Positions 37,490 to 46,601 of a stretch of DNA of 60,185 nucleotides are shown piece by piece (the stretch's first letter is position 1; each line of letters starts with the position of its first letter). The DNA is from Marinobacterium alkalitolerans. GTDB taxonomy: Bacteria; Pseudomonadota; Gammaproteobacteria; Pseudomonadales; Balneatricaceae. The stretch lies in NCBI RefSeq assembly GCF_017776525.1, contig NZ_JACVEW010000022.1, forward strand, positions 1-60,185, written 5' to 3'. Both the position numbers and the translations under genes were made by a program. Below the pieces are notes generated by a model, which made no database searches, was not told where the DNA came from, and was given only the letters and a program-made list of their open reading frames with translations.

Positions 37490-38416
37490 TTAGCCGAAGT
37501 TGCGCTTCCAGACTTTCTGGAATTCACCGACGATACCGCTACGGAACGCCAGTACACAGACCACAAAGATGAAGCCCATGATAATGTGGATGTAGTTACC
37601 CAGCTCACCACCCGACAGGTAGTTCTGCATGGTAACGATGACACCTGCACCCACGACAGGTCCGAAAATGGTGCCTACGCCCCCTACCAGGGTCATCAGC
37701 ACGACCTCACCGGACATGTGCCAGTGCACATCGGTCAGGGATGCCAGCTGGAACACCAGCGTCTTGGTAGAACCCGCCAGACCGGCCAGAGCAGCCGAGA
37801 TAGTGAAGGCGACCCATTTGTAGTCGTTCACGTTGTAGCCCAGAGACACGGCACGCGGCTCATTCTCACGAATCGCTTTCAGCACCTGACCGAAGGGCGA
37901 GTGAATGGTGCGGTGAATCAGCCAGAAACCGAACAGGAAGATCGCCAGTACGAAGTAGTACATGTTCAGATTGTCTGACAGATCGATCAGGCCAAACAGA
38001 TTGCCGCGCGGTACACCCTGCATGCCGTCCTCACCGCCGGTGAAAGGCGCCTGCAGGTAGATGAAGAACACCAGCTGGGACAGTGCCAGCGTCACCATCG
38101 CAAAGTAGATGCCTTCACGCTTGACCGACAGCTTGCCGTAGATGGCCCCCAGCACACCGGCGGCGGCAGTGCCCAGCAAAATGGCGATTTCGGGGGTCAG
38201 GCCGGAGTTCATCATCAGCCAGCCGGTGATATAGCCACCGGTCCCCAGGAAGGCAGCGTGACCGAAGGACAGCAGGCCCACGTAGCCCAGCATCAGGTTG
38301 AATGCACAGGCAAAGAGCGCAAAGCAAAGGAGCTTGGCCAGGAACACCGGGTAGAGCACAAAGGGCGCCACCAGGGCCAGCAACAACATTACGACATAGA
38401 ACTTGTTAATTTTCAT
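37490..38416 (-). CDS. livM: Branched-chain amino acid ABC transporter permease LivM
   Basis: LivM is one of the two membrane subunits of a Liv-type importer. At 308 residues it has about eight to nine hydrophobic helices and the family signature ALRENEPRAVSLGYNV in variant form (KAIRENEPRAVSLGYN). GHAAFLGTGGY is near residue 55. It is the last gene of the livG-livF-binding protein-livH-livM operon. GGGG is the only Shine-Dalgarno-like stretch, just before the ATG. Confidence 0.93.
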   Translation of the reverse strand: MKINKFYVVMLLLALVAPFVLYPVFLAKLLCFALFACAFNLMLGYVGLLSFGHAAFLGTGGYITGWLMMNSGLTPEIAILLGTAAAGVLGAIYGKLSVKREGIYFAMVTLALSQLVFFIYLQAPFTGGEDGMQGVPRGNLFGLIDLSDNLNMYYFVLAIFLFGFWLIHRTIHSPFGQVLKAIRENEPRAVSLGYNVNDYKWVAFTISAALAGLAGSTKTLVFQLASLTDVHWHMSGEVVLMTLVGGVGTIFGPVVGAGVIVTMQNYLSGGELGNYIHIIMGFIFVVCVLAFRSGIVGEFQKVWKRNFG

Positions 38417-38428
38417 TTTACTATCCCC

Positions 38429-39316
38429 TTACGCTTCCTTGCCGAACAGGCCCGCAGGCTTGAGCAGCAGGACAATCACCATCACCAGGAAGATCACCGT
38501 ATTGGAGGCTTCCGGGTAGAAGTACTTCGTCAAACCTTCGATCACGCCCATGCCAAGACCGGTCAGGATAGCGCCACCGATGGAGCCCATGCCGCCGATG
38601 ACCACAATGGCGAACACGACGATCAGGAGATTTGAACCCATATCAGGGGTTACCGAGTAGATGGGTGCTGCCATGACACCGGCCAGACCTGCCAGCGCAA
38701 CACCGAAGCCGAACGTCAGGGTTACGATCAGCGGTACGTTGATACCGAACGCCTGCATCAGCTGTGGGTTTTCAGTACCCGCACGCAGATAGGCACCCAG
38801 CTTGGTTTTCTCAATCATCCACCAGGTCAGGCCACAGACTACAACAGAGGCACAGATGATCCAGGCACGGTAATCCGGCAGATACATGAACGGCAGCTTG
38901 GTACCACCACTAAGCGCTTCCGGAATAGAGTAAGACAGGCCAGAAGAGCCATACATGTGTGTAAACAGACCCTGCAGCATCAGCGCAAAACCGAATGTCA
39001 GCAGCAGACTGTAAAGGTGATCTTCATTTGCGATAGGACGGATCAGGAACCGTTCCATCAGAACGCCGACAAGACCCACTACCAGCGGCACTACCACAAG
39101 GGCCGCCCAATAGTTGATGCCCAGGTAGTTCAAAGCCAGCCAGGCCGCAAACGCGCCCAGCATGTACATGGCACCCTGAGCAAAGTTAATGATTTTCAAA
39201 AGACCGAAGATGATCGCCAGCCCGAGGCTGAGCAATGCATAGAAGGATCCATTGATCAGACCGACCAACAACTGGCCGAACAAACCAAACAGGTTGATTC
39301 CAAGAAAAGTCGCCAT
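38429..39316 (-). CDS. livH: Branched-chain amino acid ABC transporter permease LivH
   Basis: LivH is the partner permease of LivM. It has 295 residues, starting with a short amphipathic stretch followed by GLINGSFYALLSLGLAIIFGLLKIINFAQGA, typical of LivH, and RAGTENPQLMQAFGIN as the coupling-loop motif that contacts the ATPases. It is followed by livM after 12 bases. An A-rich stretch (minus strand AAAAATAAC, near 39346-39354) lies upstream of the start. Confidence 0.93.
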   Translation of the reverse strand: MATFLGINLFGLFGQLLVGLINGSFYALLSLGLAIIFGLLKIINFAQGAMYMLGAFAAWLALNYLGINYWAALVVVPLVVGLVGVLMERFLIRPIANEDHLYSLLLTFGFALMLQGLFTHMYGSSGLSYSIPEALSGGTKLPFMYLPDYRAWIICASVVVCGLTWWMIEKTKLGAYLRAGTENPQLMQAFGINVPLIVTLTFGFGVALAGLAGVMAAPIYSVTPDMGSNLLIVVFAIVVIGGMGSIGGAILTGLGMGVIEGLTKYFYPEASNTVIFLVMVIVLLLKPAGLFGKEA

Positions 39317-39423
39317 AGCCTTGTCCCGTTCACGCCGCTTTTAGTTATTTTTGGCAGCAGAGGTCCGTACCACTGCCCTGAGGGCAGTGGCCGGCCTTGC
39401 TTAAGCGGTTTAAAGCTTATTTT

Positions 39424-40623
39424 TTATTTGAAGTCGCACTCCGGCAACATCGGCGCGTACGCCTGGTCGCCCGGAATAGTGCTTACAACCTTGAAGATGT
39501 CGTTGTCATCGCGACGCTCGTCAGGCTTCTTGATTTCGACATAGTACATGTCGTGCACCATACGACCGTCGTTACGGAGGGTTGCATTGCGGGAGAAGAA
39601 GTCGTCCGGCTTCATTTCTTTCATCTTGCGGATGACTGCATCAGAGTCATCGGTACCGGCCGCTTCGATGGCTTTCAGGTAGTGCATGGTCATGGAGTAT
39701 GCACCTGCGTGACCCATCGCCGGGATGGAGCCGTGACGTTCCATGAAGCGCTTGCTCCATTCACGGGTCTTCTCATCCAGATCCCAGTAGAAACCGGTTG
39801 TGGTACGCATGCCACCGGCCACGTTCGGGTCCATTGCCTGAGCGTTCGGGGTGAATACCAGCAGACCCGCTACATCCATCATCTGGGTCAGACCGAATTC
39901 GGACGCCGCTTTCAGAGAGTTAACGGTATCGTTACCGGCGTTTGCCAGTGCCACTACGTCAGCACCTGAAGACTGTGCCTGGAGAATATAAGAAGAGAAG
40001 TCTGTTGTGCCCAGCGGAGCGCGCGCAGCACCTACAACTTCACCGCCGTTCTCTTCGATGACCTTGGTCGCTACGCCTTCCAGGGCGTGACCAAAGGCAT
40101 AGTCGGCAGTGATGAAGAACCATTTCTTCTTGCCGGCTTCAACCATGGGCTTCACAGTACCCTTGGCCAGCGCAACTACGTTGTAGGTCCAATGAACGTT
40201 GTACGGCGAGCACTGCTTGGTGGTGAACGCGTTAGAGGCAGAAGTCGAGATCAGCGCGATCTTCTTGGCATCGGTGGTGACCTTGGTCGCCGCACCGGTT
40301 ACAGCCGAAGATACCATGCCGCCCACGGCATCAACCTGCTCGTTCTCAACCCACTTGCGCACGATGGCAGAGCCTACGTCCGGCTTCAGCTGGTCGTCTG
40401 CACTGACAATCTCGATCGGCGCACCCAGAACGGTACCACCGAAATCTTCAACCGCCATCTGAGTTGCTGTTACGCAACCCTGACCACAGATATCGGCATA
40501 CACACCGCCCATGTCTGCCAGAACACCGATTTTAACCTTGCCGTCAGAGATCTCGGCCATGGCACCGGTAGAGGCAAAAGCAGCAACGGATGCAGCCAGC
40601 AGGGTTTTCTTCATCATTTTCAT
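39424..40623 (-). CDS. ABC transporter substrate-binding protein, Leu/Ile/Val type
   Basis: It is a periplasmic binding protein of 399 residues. The signal peptide MKMMKKTLLAASVAAF ends in AMA at about residue 23. The mature protein has VKIGVLADMGGVYADI, and a Cys pair (ICGQGC) that could form a disulfide. It belongs to the large Peripla_BP_6 family, which binds branched-chain amino acids but also amides, urea or other acids. The neighbouring liu and mms operons favour branched-chain amino acids. ATG 40623 follows AGGAG. It lies inside the liv operon. Confidence 0.9.
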   Translation of the reverse strand: MKMMKKTLLAASVAAFASTGAMAEISDGKVKIGVLADMGGVYADICGQGCVTATQMAVEDFGGTVLGAPIEIVSADDQLKPDVGSAIVRKWVENEQVDAVGGMVSSAVTGAATKVTTDAKKIALISTSASNAFTTKQCSPYNVHWTYNVVALAKGTVKPMVEAGKKKWFFITADYAFGHALEGVATKVIEENGGEVVGAARAPLGTTDFSSYILQAQSSGADVVALANAGNDTVNSLKAASEFGLTQMMDVAGLLVFTPNAQAMDPNVAGGMRTTTGFYWDLDEKTREWSKRFMERHGSIPAMGHAGAYSMTMHYLKAIEAAGTDDSDAVIRKMKEMKPDDFFSRNATLRNDGRMVHDMYYVEIKKPDERRDDNDIFKVVSTIPGDQAYAPMLPECDFK

Positions 40624-40643
40624 CGATACTCTCCTGTCGAGCA

Positions 40644-40654
40644 TTTTTATTTTT
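40644..40654 (-). promoter_or_regulatory. A-rich AAnAAnAA tract before the binding-protein gene
   Basis: Minus strand AAAAATAAAAA, about 20 bases before the ATG and upstream of the AGGAG site. It is a candidate Hfq/Crc target. Confidence 0.4.
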
Positions 40655-40670
40655 ATGTCTCACACGGGCT

Positions 40671-41381
40671 TTAAACGCCCAGATAGGTATTCAGGAGCTC
40701 TGTCTTGGCTTCAAGCTCATCGGCCTGAACTTCCTCGACAATGTGACCGTGTTCCATAACGTAGTGACGGTCGGCAATCGGGGCAGCAAAACGGAAGTTC
40801 TGCTCCACCAACAGAATGGTCAAACCACGCTCCTTCAGCTTGACCAGTACCTCGCCCAGCTTCTGAACGATTACCGGGGCCAGGCCTTCGGTGATTTCGT
40901 CCAGCAGCAGAATATTGGCACCGGAGCGCAGGATACGGGCCAGTGCAAGCATTTGCTGCTCACCACCTGACAGGCGGGTGCCCTGGCTGTATCGACGCTC
41001 ATAGAGGTTGGGGAACATCTCGTAGAGCTCTTCCACACTCATGCCGTCGGAGCGGACAGGAGGTGGCAACAGCAGATTTTCTTCCACGTTCAAGCTGGAA
41101 AAAATGCCGCGCTCTTCCGGACAGTAACCCAATCCCAAATGTGCGATCTTGTGGGCCGGAAGCCCGATCGTTTCGGTACCGTTGATGTTAATGGAGCCCG
41201 TCCTGCGCCCCACCATATTCATAATGGCCCGCAGCGTGGTCGAACGACCGGAGCCGTTACGTCCCAGCAGCGTCACCAGCTCGCCCTGCATCACGTGCAT
41301 GTCGATGCCATGCAGGATATGGGACTCACCATAAAAGGCATGCAGATCTGCAATGCGCAGTTTTTCACGGTGCGTACTCAT
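40671..41381 (-). CDS. livF: Branched-chain amino acid ABC transporter ATPase LivF, variant Walker A
   Basis: LivF is a cytoplasmic ATPase of 236 residues. Walker A reads GRNGSGRST, with Arg (R46, codon CGT) where almost all ABC ATPases have Lys. The signature LSGGEQQMLALARIL, Walker B ILLLDEITEGLAP and the H-loop region ILLVEQNF are normal. Similar GRNG-x-GR motifs occur, as I recall, in a subgroup of LivF-like proteins, so it may still be active. It overlaps livG by four bases. Confidence 0.93.
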   Translation of the reverse strand: MSTHREKLRIADLHAFYGESHILHGIDMHVMQGELVTLLGRNGSGRSTTLRAIMNMVGRRTGSININGTETIGLPAHKIAHLGLGYCPEERGIFSSLNVEENLLLPPPVRSDGMSVEELYEMFPNLYERRYSQGTRLSGGEQQMLALARILRSGANILLLDEITEGLAPVIVQKLGEVLVKLKERGLTILLVEQNFRFAAPIADRHYVMEHGHIVEEVQADELEAKTELLNTYLGV

Positions 41382-42199
41382 GCCTGTACTTCCTCCTTGT
41401 GCCCCTCGGCGGCAGCCGCTTCTGCATTCATGCGATCCTGCTCTTCACTGGCGGCTGTCCCCATGTATGCTTCACGCACACGCGGGTCGGCAGACACAGT
41501 GGCATAATCACCTTCGGTCAGAATGGCACCCCGCTGCAATACCGTAATACGGTCAGCAAGCTTGGAGACCACATGCAGGTTGTGCTCCACCATCAGAATG
41601 GTGCGATCAGCAGAAACCTTTTTAATCAGATCCGCTACCAGCCCCACATCTTCGTGCCCCATCCCCTGTGTCGGCTCGTCAAGCAGCATCAGTTCAGGTT
41701 CAAGTGCCAGGGTGGTCGCAATTTCAAGCGCACGCTTGCGGCCATAGGAAAGGTCGACAGTTTGCGCATCGGCAAATTCGGCCAGGCCAACAGAGTCGAG
41801 CAGCTCAATTGCACGATCGTTGAGCTTGTTCAGTACAGCCTGCGGGCGCCAGAAGTGGAAGCTGTTACCTTCCTTGCGCTGCAGGGCGATGCGTACATTC
41901 TCCAGCACGGTCAGGTGCGGGAATACAGCAGAAATCTGGAAAGATCGTATGACACCGGCACGCGCAATAGCAGCCGGCTTCATGGCGGTAATATCCTTGC
42001 CGTTGAACAGAATCTGACCGGATGTAGGCGTCAGGAACTTGGTCAACAGGTTGAATACTGTCGTCTTGCCGGCACCGTTAGGACCGATCAAGGCATGTAT
42101 CTGGCCGCGCGTCACCTGGAGGTTAACGTCGTCGACCGCGGTGAAACCCTTAAACGCTTTGATCAGGTTACGGGTCTCGAGAACATAGTCTGCACTCAT
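41378..42199 (-). CDS. livG: Branched-chain amino acid ABC transporter ATPase LivG
   Basis: LivG is a cytoplasmic ATPase of 273 residues. Walker A is GPNGAGKTT, the signature region reads VDLSYGRKRALEIATTLA, Walker B is LMLLDEPTQGMG, and the H-loop is MVEHNLHVV. ATG 42199 opens MSADYVLETRNLIKAF; a frame reaching 42292 adds 31 unsupported residues. AAGAGG lies at slightly long spacing. It is the first gene of the leftward liv operon, divergent from liuR. Confidence 0.93.
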   Translation of the reverse strand: MSADYVLETRNLIKAFKGFTAVDDVNLQVTRGQIHALIGPNGAGKTTVFNLLTKFLTPTSGQILFNGKDITAMKPAAIARAGVIRSFQISAVFPHLTVLENVRIALQRKEGNSFHFWRPQAVLNKLNDRAIELLDSVGLAEFADAQTVDLSYGRKRALEIATTLALEPELMLLDEPTQGMGHEDVGLVADLIKKVSADRTILMVEHNLHVVSKLADRITVLQRGAILTEGDYATVSADPRVREAYMGTAASEEQDRMNAEAAAAEGHKEEVQA

Positions 42200-42215
42200 G
42201 TGTAAACCAAGCCTC

Positions 42216-42226
42216 TTGTTGTTTTT
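42216..42226 (-). promoter_or_regulatory. A-rich AAnAAnAA tract before livG
   Basis: Minus strand AAAAACAACAA runs into the AAGAGG ribosome binding site. It is a candidate Hfq/Crc target at the head of the liv operon. Confidence 0.45.
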
Positions 42227-42298
42227 ATGCTGGCTTTCGCACTTGGCGTCGAATTTTTTACCTTCACGTAAGGTACGAATGCAAACTAGCAATTTACC

Positions 42299-42316
42299 TT
42301 AGGGGAATACAATTAC
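42299..42316. promoter_or_regulatory. Degenerate ATAAGGG-type element upstream of livG/liuR
   Basis: TTAGGGGAATACAATTAC matches the site at 59519 at 14 of 18 positions (GGGAATACA identical), but the inverted-repeat arms are weak. It lies 100 bases before livG. Confidence 0.3.
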
Positions 42317-42427
42317 TACTTTAGTCTAATACTAGTACTTTCATCACACTCAATAGCCATCAATACCCTTATATTTCAATGCTTTAATGATTTTCACAAA
42401 AACATTTGCCACCCAAAAAAAGCACAA

Positions 42428-42458
42428 GTGACACTTTACGTTAACGTAAACTTCATTT
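42428..42458 (+). promoter_or_regulatory. Candidate MerR-type promoter of liuR-liuABCDE
   Basis: GTGACA (42428-42433, five of six to TTGACA) and TCATTT (42453-42458) are separated by 19 bases, the long spacer used by MerR-controlled promoters. The spacer is filled by a perfect 16-bp palindrome. The liuR start lies 36 bases downstream. Confidence 0.65.
42435..42450. promoter_or_regulatory. Probable LiuR operator (16-bp palindrome)
   Basis: TTTACGTTAACGTAAA is a perfect palindrome centred in the 19-base promoter spacer of liuR. It recurs with one mismatch before mmsA. LiuR operators in proteobacteria are, to my memory, of this ACGT-rich palindromic kind. Confidence 0.7.
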
Positions 42459-42494
42459 AGCCTCGGTAAAAACGATCACAACAGGATTGCACCC

Positions 42495-42899
42495 TTGATT
42501 AGCAAGACCTACTCAATCAGTGAACTCGCTGCCGAGTTTGATGTAACCACCCGCAGTATCCGCTTCTATGAGGATCAGGGACTGTTACATCCGTCTCGCC
42601 GCGGCCAGACACGGATCTACAGCAGCAAGGATCGAGTACGACTCAAACTGATCCTGCGCGGCAAGCGTCTGGGCTTTTCACTGGCCGAGACCCGAGAACT
42701 CTTCGACCTCTGGGATGACTCCCTGAGCGGTAGTGAGAAGCAGCTCAACCTGCTGCTGAAGACCATTGACGGCAAACGCGCCGAGCTGGAGCAGCAGTTG
42801 AAGGACATCGCCATGGTGCAACTGGAACTGGATAACGCCGAAGCGCGCTGTCGCGAAGCACTCAAAGAACTTGAACAGAAAAAGATGACTGCCGAGTAA
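42495..42899 (+). CDS. liuR: MerR-family regulator LiuR of leucine/isovalerate utilisation
   Basis: It has 134 residues. The N-terminal MerR helix-turn-helix reads [26 protein letters not shown] with [10 protein letters not shown], and is followed by a dimerising coiled coil at about 80-130. There is no metal-binding Cys pattern. The start codon is TTG, with AGGA nine bases upstream; no ATG is available before the conserved N-terminus. It sits directly before liuA, the usual place for LiuR, and its promoter carries the matching palindrome, suggesting autoregulation. Confidence 0.92.
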   Translation: MISKTYSISELAAEFDVTTRSIRFYEDQGLLHPSRRGQTRIYSSKDRVRLKLILRGKRLGFSLAETRELFDLWDDSLSGSEKQLNLLLKTIDGKRAELEQQLKDIAMVQLELDNAEARCREALKELEQKKMTAE

Positions 42900-42919
42900 G
42901 CCCCGGGCATCGGCACTAT

Positions 42920-42927
42920 AACAATAA
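42920..42927 (+). promoter_or_regulatory. A-rich AAnAAnAA tract before liuA
   Basis: AACAATAA, within the string ATAACAATAA, overlaps the AAGG ribosome binding site of liuA. It is a candidate Hfq/Crc target. Confidence 0.45.
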
Positions 42928-42937
42928 GGTGGACACA

Positions 42938-44104
42938 ATGATCTCTGCATACTCTGAACTGAATTTTGGTCTGGGCGATACCATCGACATGCTGCGTGAG
43001 CAGATCAACAGCTTTGCAGCCCAGGAGATTGCACCGCGCGCCGAGTCAATCGACCAGGAAAATGCCTTCCCGAATGATCTGTGGCAAAAGTTTGGTGACA
43101 TGGGCCTGCTGGGCATCACCGTTAAAGAGGAATGGGGTGGCGTGGAAATGGGCTACCTGGCTCACGTCATCGCGATGGAAGAGATCAGCCGCGCCTCCGC
43201 GTCCGTTGGCCTGTCCTACGGTGCTCACTCCAACCTGTGTGTGAACCAGATTCACCGCAACGGTAACGATGAGCAGCGCGCCAAATACCTGCCCAAGCTG
43301 ATCAGCGGCGAGCACATCGGTGCACTGGCCATGTCCGAACCCAATGCAGGGTCTGACGTTGTATCCATGAAACTGACCGCGCGCGATGCCGGCGACCACT
43401 ATGTGCTGAACGGCAACAAGATGTGGATCACCAACGGTCCGGACGCCAACGTCTACGTTATTTACGCCAAAACTGATCCTTCAGCCGGCCCCAAGGGCAT
43501 CACAGCCTTCATCGTTGAGCGTGACACCGAAGGTTTCACCCAGGCCCAGAAGCTGGACAAGCTGGGGATGCGCGGTTCCAACACCTGTGAGCTGGTGTTC
43601 CAGGACGCCAAGGTACCCAAGGAAAACATTCTGGGCGAACTCAACGGCGGCGTTAAAGTTCTGATGAGTGGTCTGGACTACGAGCGTCTGGTTCTGTCAG
43701 GTGGCCCGCTGGGCATCATGCAGGCAGCCATGGATATCGTTGTGCCCTACGTGCGTGATCGCAAGCAGTTTGGTCAGGCAATTGGTGAGTTTGAGCTGGT
43801 ACAGGGCAAGATCGCCGACATGTATACCCAGATGAATGCCGCCAAGTCCTATGTCTACATGGTCGCTCAGGCAGCTGACCGCGGCGAAACCACCCGCAAG
43901 GATGCCGCCGGCGCCATTCTGTACTCCGCCGAGATGGCCACCAAGGTAGCACTGGATGCCATCCAGCTGCTGGGCGGTAACGGCTATATCAACGAATTCC
44001 CGACCGGACGCCTCCTGCGTGACGCCAAGCTTTATGAGATCGGTGCCGGTACGTCCGAAATCCGCCGCATGCTGATCGGCCGCGAGCTGTTCCTCAACAA
44101 ATAA
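42938..44104 (+). CDS. liuA: Isovaleryl-CoA dehydrogenase
   Basis: LiuA oxidises isovaleryl-CoA to 3-methylcrotonyl-CoA and reduces ETF. It is a 388-residue acyl-CoA dehydrogenase with [65 protein letters not shown] and [34 protein letters not shown]. The last segments are characteristic of isovaleryl-CoA dehydrogenase. ATG 42938 with AAGG at eight bases' spacing is preferred over a GTG at 42929. Confidence 0.95.
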   Translation: MISAYSELNFGLGDTIDMLREQINSFAAQEIAPRAESIDQENAFPNDLWQKFGDMGLLGITVKEEWGGVEMGYLAHVIAMEEISRASASVGLSYGAHSNLCVNQIHRNGNDEQRAKYLPKLISGEHIGALAMSEPNAGSDVVSMKLTARDAGDHYVLNGNKMWITNGPDANVYVIYAKTDPSAGPKGITAFIVERDTEGFTQAQKLDKLGMRGSNTCELVFQDAKVPKENILGELNGGVKVLMSGLDYERLVLSGGPLGIMQAAMDIVVPYVRDRKQFGQAIGEFELVQGKIADMYTQMNAAKSYVYMVAQAADRGETTRKDAAGAILYSAEMATKVALDAIQLLGGNGYINEFPTGRLLRDAKLYEIGAGTSEIRRMLIGRELFLNK

Positions 44105-44118
44105 GAATAACCGACCGC

Positions 44119-44142
44119 CGTCGGGCAGCCCCCTGCCCGACG
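44119..44142 (+). other. Intercistronic hairpin between liuA and liuB
   Basis: A perfect ten-base-pair stem (CGTCGGGCAG/CTGCCCGACG) with a four-base loop and no T run, in a 55-base gap. It may set differential liuA/liuB levels. Confidence 0.6.
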
Positions 44143-44159
44143 CAGCGAGGAGCCTTTCG

Positions 44160-45770
44160 ATGACTCAACTGCAGAGCAAAGTAAATCCGCGCGCGGATGA
44201 ATTTCGCGCCAACCACGATTCCATGGCAGCCGCCGTGGGCGACCTGCGTGACAAGGTTGCGCAGATTGAACAGGGCGGCGGCCCCAAATACCAGGAGCGC
44301 CACCTCTCTCGTGGCAAACTCCTGCCCCGTGACCGTATCAACACCCTGATTGACGAGGGCTCTCCCTTTCTGGAGCTGTCCCAGATGGCGGGCTATAACG
44401 TCTACGACGAAGATGTGCCCGCAGCCGGTATTATCACCGGCATTGGCCGTGTCAGCGGTGTCGAGTGCATGATCATTGCCAATGATGCCACCGTAAAGGG
44501 AGGCACCTACTACCCGGTCACGGTCAAGAAGCACCTGCGCGCCCAGGAGATCGCCGAGCAGAACCACCTGCCCTGCATCTATCTGGTCGATTCCGGTGGC
44601 GCCAACCTGCCGCGTCAGGACGATGTATTCCCGGACCGTGACCATTTTGGCCGCATCTTTTACAACCAGGCACGCATGTCCTCAAAGGGCATCCCGCAGA
44701 TCGCCGTCGTGATGGGCCTGTGTACCGCGGGTGGTGCCTATGTCCCGGCCATGGCAGACGAATCCATCATCGTACGCAACCAGGGCACCATCTTCCTGGC
44801 AGGCCCACCGCTGGTAAAAGCCGCCACCGGTGAAGTTGTCAGCGCGGAAGATCTGGGTGGTGCGGATGTGCACTGTAAAACCTCCGGTGTGGCTGACCAC
44901 TACGCAGAAAACGACCAGCACGCACTGCAGATCGCCCGCGACTGCGTCAAGAACCTGAACCACCGCAAGCAGCTTAACGACCTTAACCTGCGCAAGCCGG
45001 AAGCGCCGCTGTATTCAGCCGAAGAACTGTACGGCATCGTTGGCACCGACCTGCGCAAGCCCTTTGACGTGCGTGAAGTGATCGCCCGCATCGTTGACGG
45101 TTCTGAATTCGACGAATTCAAGAAGTATTACGGCACCACGCTGGTAACAGGTTTTGCCCACGTACACGGCTACCCGGTGGGCATCGTCGCCAACAACGGT
45201 ATTCTGTTCGGTGACTCGGCTCAGAAAGGGGCTCACTTCATCGAGCTCTGCTGCCAGCGCAAGATCCCCCTGCTCTTCCTGCAGAACATCACCGGCTTCA
45301 TGGTCGGCCAGAAGGCTGAATCCGAAGGGATCGCCAAGCACGGTGCGAAGATGGTTACCGCTGTGGCCTGCGCCAATGTTCCCAAGCTGACGGTCCTGAT
45401 CGGCGGCAGTTTCGGTGCCGGCAACTACGGCATGTGTGGCCGTGCCTACAGCCCCAACTTCCTGTGGATGTGGCCCAATGCACGTATCTCCGTCATGGGT
45501 GGAGAACAGGCTGCCGGCGTGCTCGCAACGGTCAAGCGCGACGGCATGGAGCGTAAAGGCGAAGAGTGGTCCGCTGAGGATGAGGCCGAGTTCAAGAAGC
45601 CGATCATCGATACCTATGAGCACCAGGGCCATCCTTATTATGCCAGCGCCCGTCTCTGGGATGACGGCGTCATCGATCCGGCTCAAACCCGCGATGTTAT
45701 CGGCATGGGCCTCTCGGCTGCACTGAACAAGCCGATTGACGAAACACGCTTTGGTGTCTTCCGCATGTAA
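44160..45770 (+). CDS. liuB: Methylcrotonyl-CoA carboxylase beta subunit (carboxyltransferase)
   Basis: LiuB transfers the carboxyl group from biotin to 3-methylcrotonyl-CoA. The carboxyltransferase fold is seen in [22 protein letters not shown] near residues 38-60, [32 protein letters not shown], and [43 protein letters not shown]. It has 536 residues. GAGGAG precedes the ATG. It works with LiuD. Confidence 0.96.
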   Translation: MTQLQSKVNPRADEFRANHDSMAAAVGDLRDKVAQIEQGGGPKYQERHLSRGKLLPRDRINTLIDEGSPFLELSQMAGYNVYDEDVPAAGIITGIGRVSGVECMIIANDATVKGGTYYPVTVKKHLRAQEIAEQNHLPCIYLVDSGGANLPRQDDVFPDRDHFGRIFYNQARMSSKGIPQIAVVMGLCTAGGAYVPAMADESIIVRNQGTIFLAGPPLVKAATGEVVSAEDLGGADVHCKTSGVADHYAENDQHALQIARDCVKNLNHRKQLNDLNLRKPEAPLYSAEELYGIVGTDLRKPFDVREVIARIVDGSEFDEFKKYYGTTLVTGFAHVHGYPVGIVANNGILFGDSAQKGAHFIELCCQRKIPLLFLQNITGFMVGQKAESEGIAKHGAKMVTAVACANVPKLTVLIGGSFGAGNYGMCGRAYSPNFLWMWPNARISVMGGEQAAGVLATVKRDGMERKGEEWSAEDEAEFKKPIIDTYEHQGHPYYASARLWDDGVIDPAQTRDVIGMGLSAALNKPIDETRFGVFRM

Positions 45771-45797
45771 TGCGGGCCCGAGATGAAGGAATGCGCT

Positions 45798-46598
45798 ATG
45801 GACAATAACAATAACGCCGTACTGCTGGACATCTCATCTCAGGGTGTTGCCACCCTGACGCTGAACCGTCCCGAAGTACACAACGCTTTTGATGACAGCA
45901 TCATCGCAGCCCTGATCGAGGCCCTTGAAGCCACCGACCGCGACCCCGAGGTGCGCGTACTGGTGCTGCGCTCCAACGGCCGCAACTTCTCCGCCGGTGC
46001 CGACCTTGGCTGGATGAAGCGGATGGCCGCCAACAGTCATCAGGAGAACCTCGAAGATGCCGGTCAGCTGGCACGGCTGATGGAAGCTCTGAACAACCAC
46101 AGCAAACCCACTATCGGTCTGGTACAGGGCGCTGCCTACGGTGGCGCTGTCGGGCTCGCGGCCTGCTGCGACATCGTCATTGCCACCGAACAGAGCCAGT
46201 TCTGCCTCAGTGAGGTGAAGATCGGCCTGATTCCGGCGGTGATCAGCCCCTACGTGGTGCGGGCCATTGGCGAGCGCTTGTCCCGTCGCTACTTCCTTAC
46301 GGCTGAACCCTTCAGTGCGCGAGTCGCAGCCGATGCAGGTCTGGTGCACGAAGTGGTGCCGCACCCGGACCTGCTGGAAGAAGCCAGCAAGCGATTCATT
46401 GCTCAACTGCGCCGCAACAGTCCTCAGGCCATGAATGCCGCCAAGGACCTCATTTTTGCAGTGAGCCAGAAACCGATAGACCAGTCGGTCATTGATGATA
46501 CGGCCCGCCGTATTGCGGATATCCGTGTCAGCGACGAAGGCCAGGAAGGACTGGGTGCCTTCCTCGAAAAGCGCAAACCGAACTGGATCGAGGAATAA
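45798..46598 (+). CDS. liuC: 3-methylglutaconyl-CoA hydratase
   Basis: LiuC hydrates 3-methylglutaconyl-CoA to HMG-CoA. It is a crotonase-family protein of 266 residues with NFSAGADLGWMKRMA, GLVQGAAYGGAVGLAACCDIVIA and the catalytic-Glu segment CLSEVKIGLIPAVISPYVV. ATG 45798 follows AAGGA; an in-frame ATG at 45783 lies before that site. The N-terminal Asn tract MDNNNN is encoded by an A-rich AATAACAATAAC stretch right after the start. Confidence 0.94.
   Translation: MDNNNNAVLLDISSQGVATLTLNRPEVHNAFDDSIIAALIEALEATDRDPEVRVLVLRSNGRNFSAGADLGWMKRMAANSHQENLEDAGQLARLMEALNNHSKPTIGLVQGAAYGGAVGLAACCDIVIATEQSQFCLSEVKIGLIPAVISPYVVRAIGERLSRRYFLTAEPFSARVAADAGLVHEVVPHPDLLEEASKRFIAQLRRNSPQAMNAAKDLIFAVSQKPIDQSVIDDTARRIADIRVSDEGQEGLGAFLEKRKPNWIEE
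45804..45815 (+). promoter_or_regulatory. A-rich AAnAAnAA tract at the start of liuC
   Basis: AATAACAATAAC, codons 3-6, four consecutive A-A-N triplets. It is a candidate Hfq/Crc target just inside the coding region. Confidence 0.4.
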
Positions 46599-46601
46599 GT
46601 C

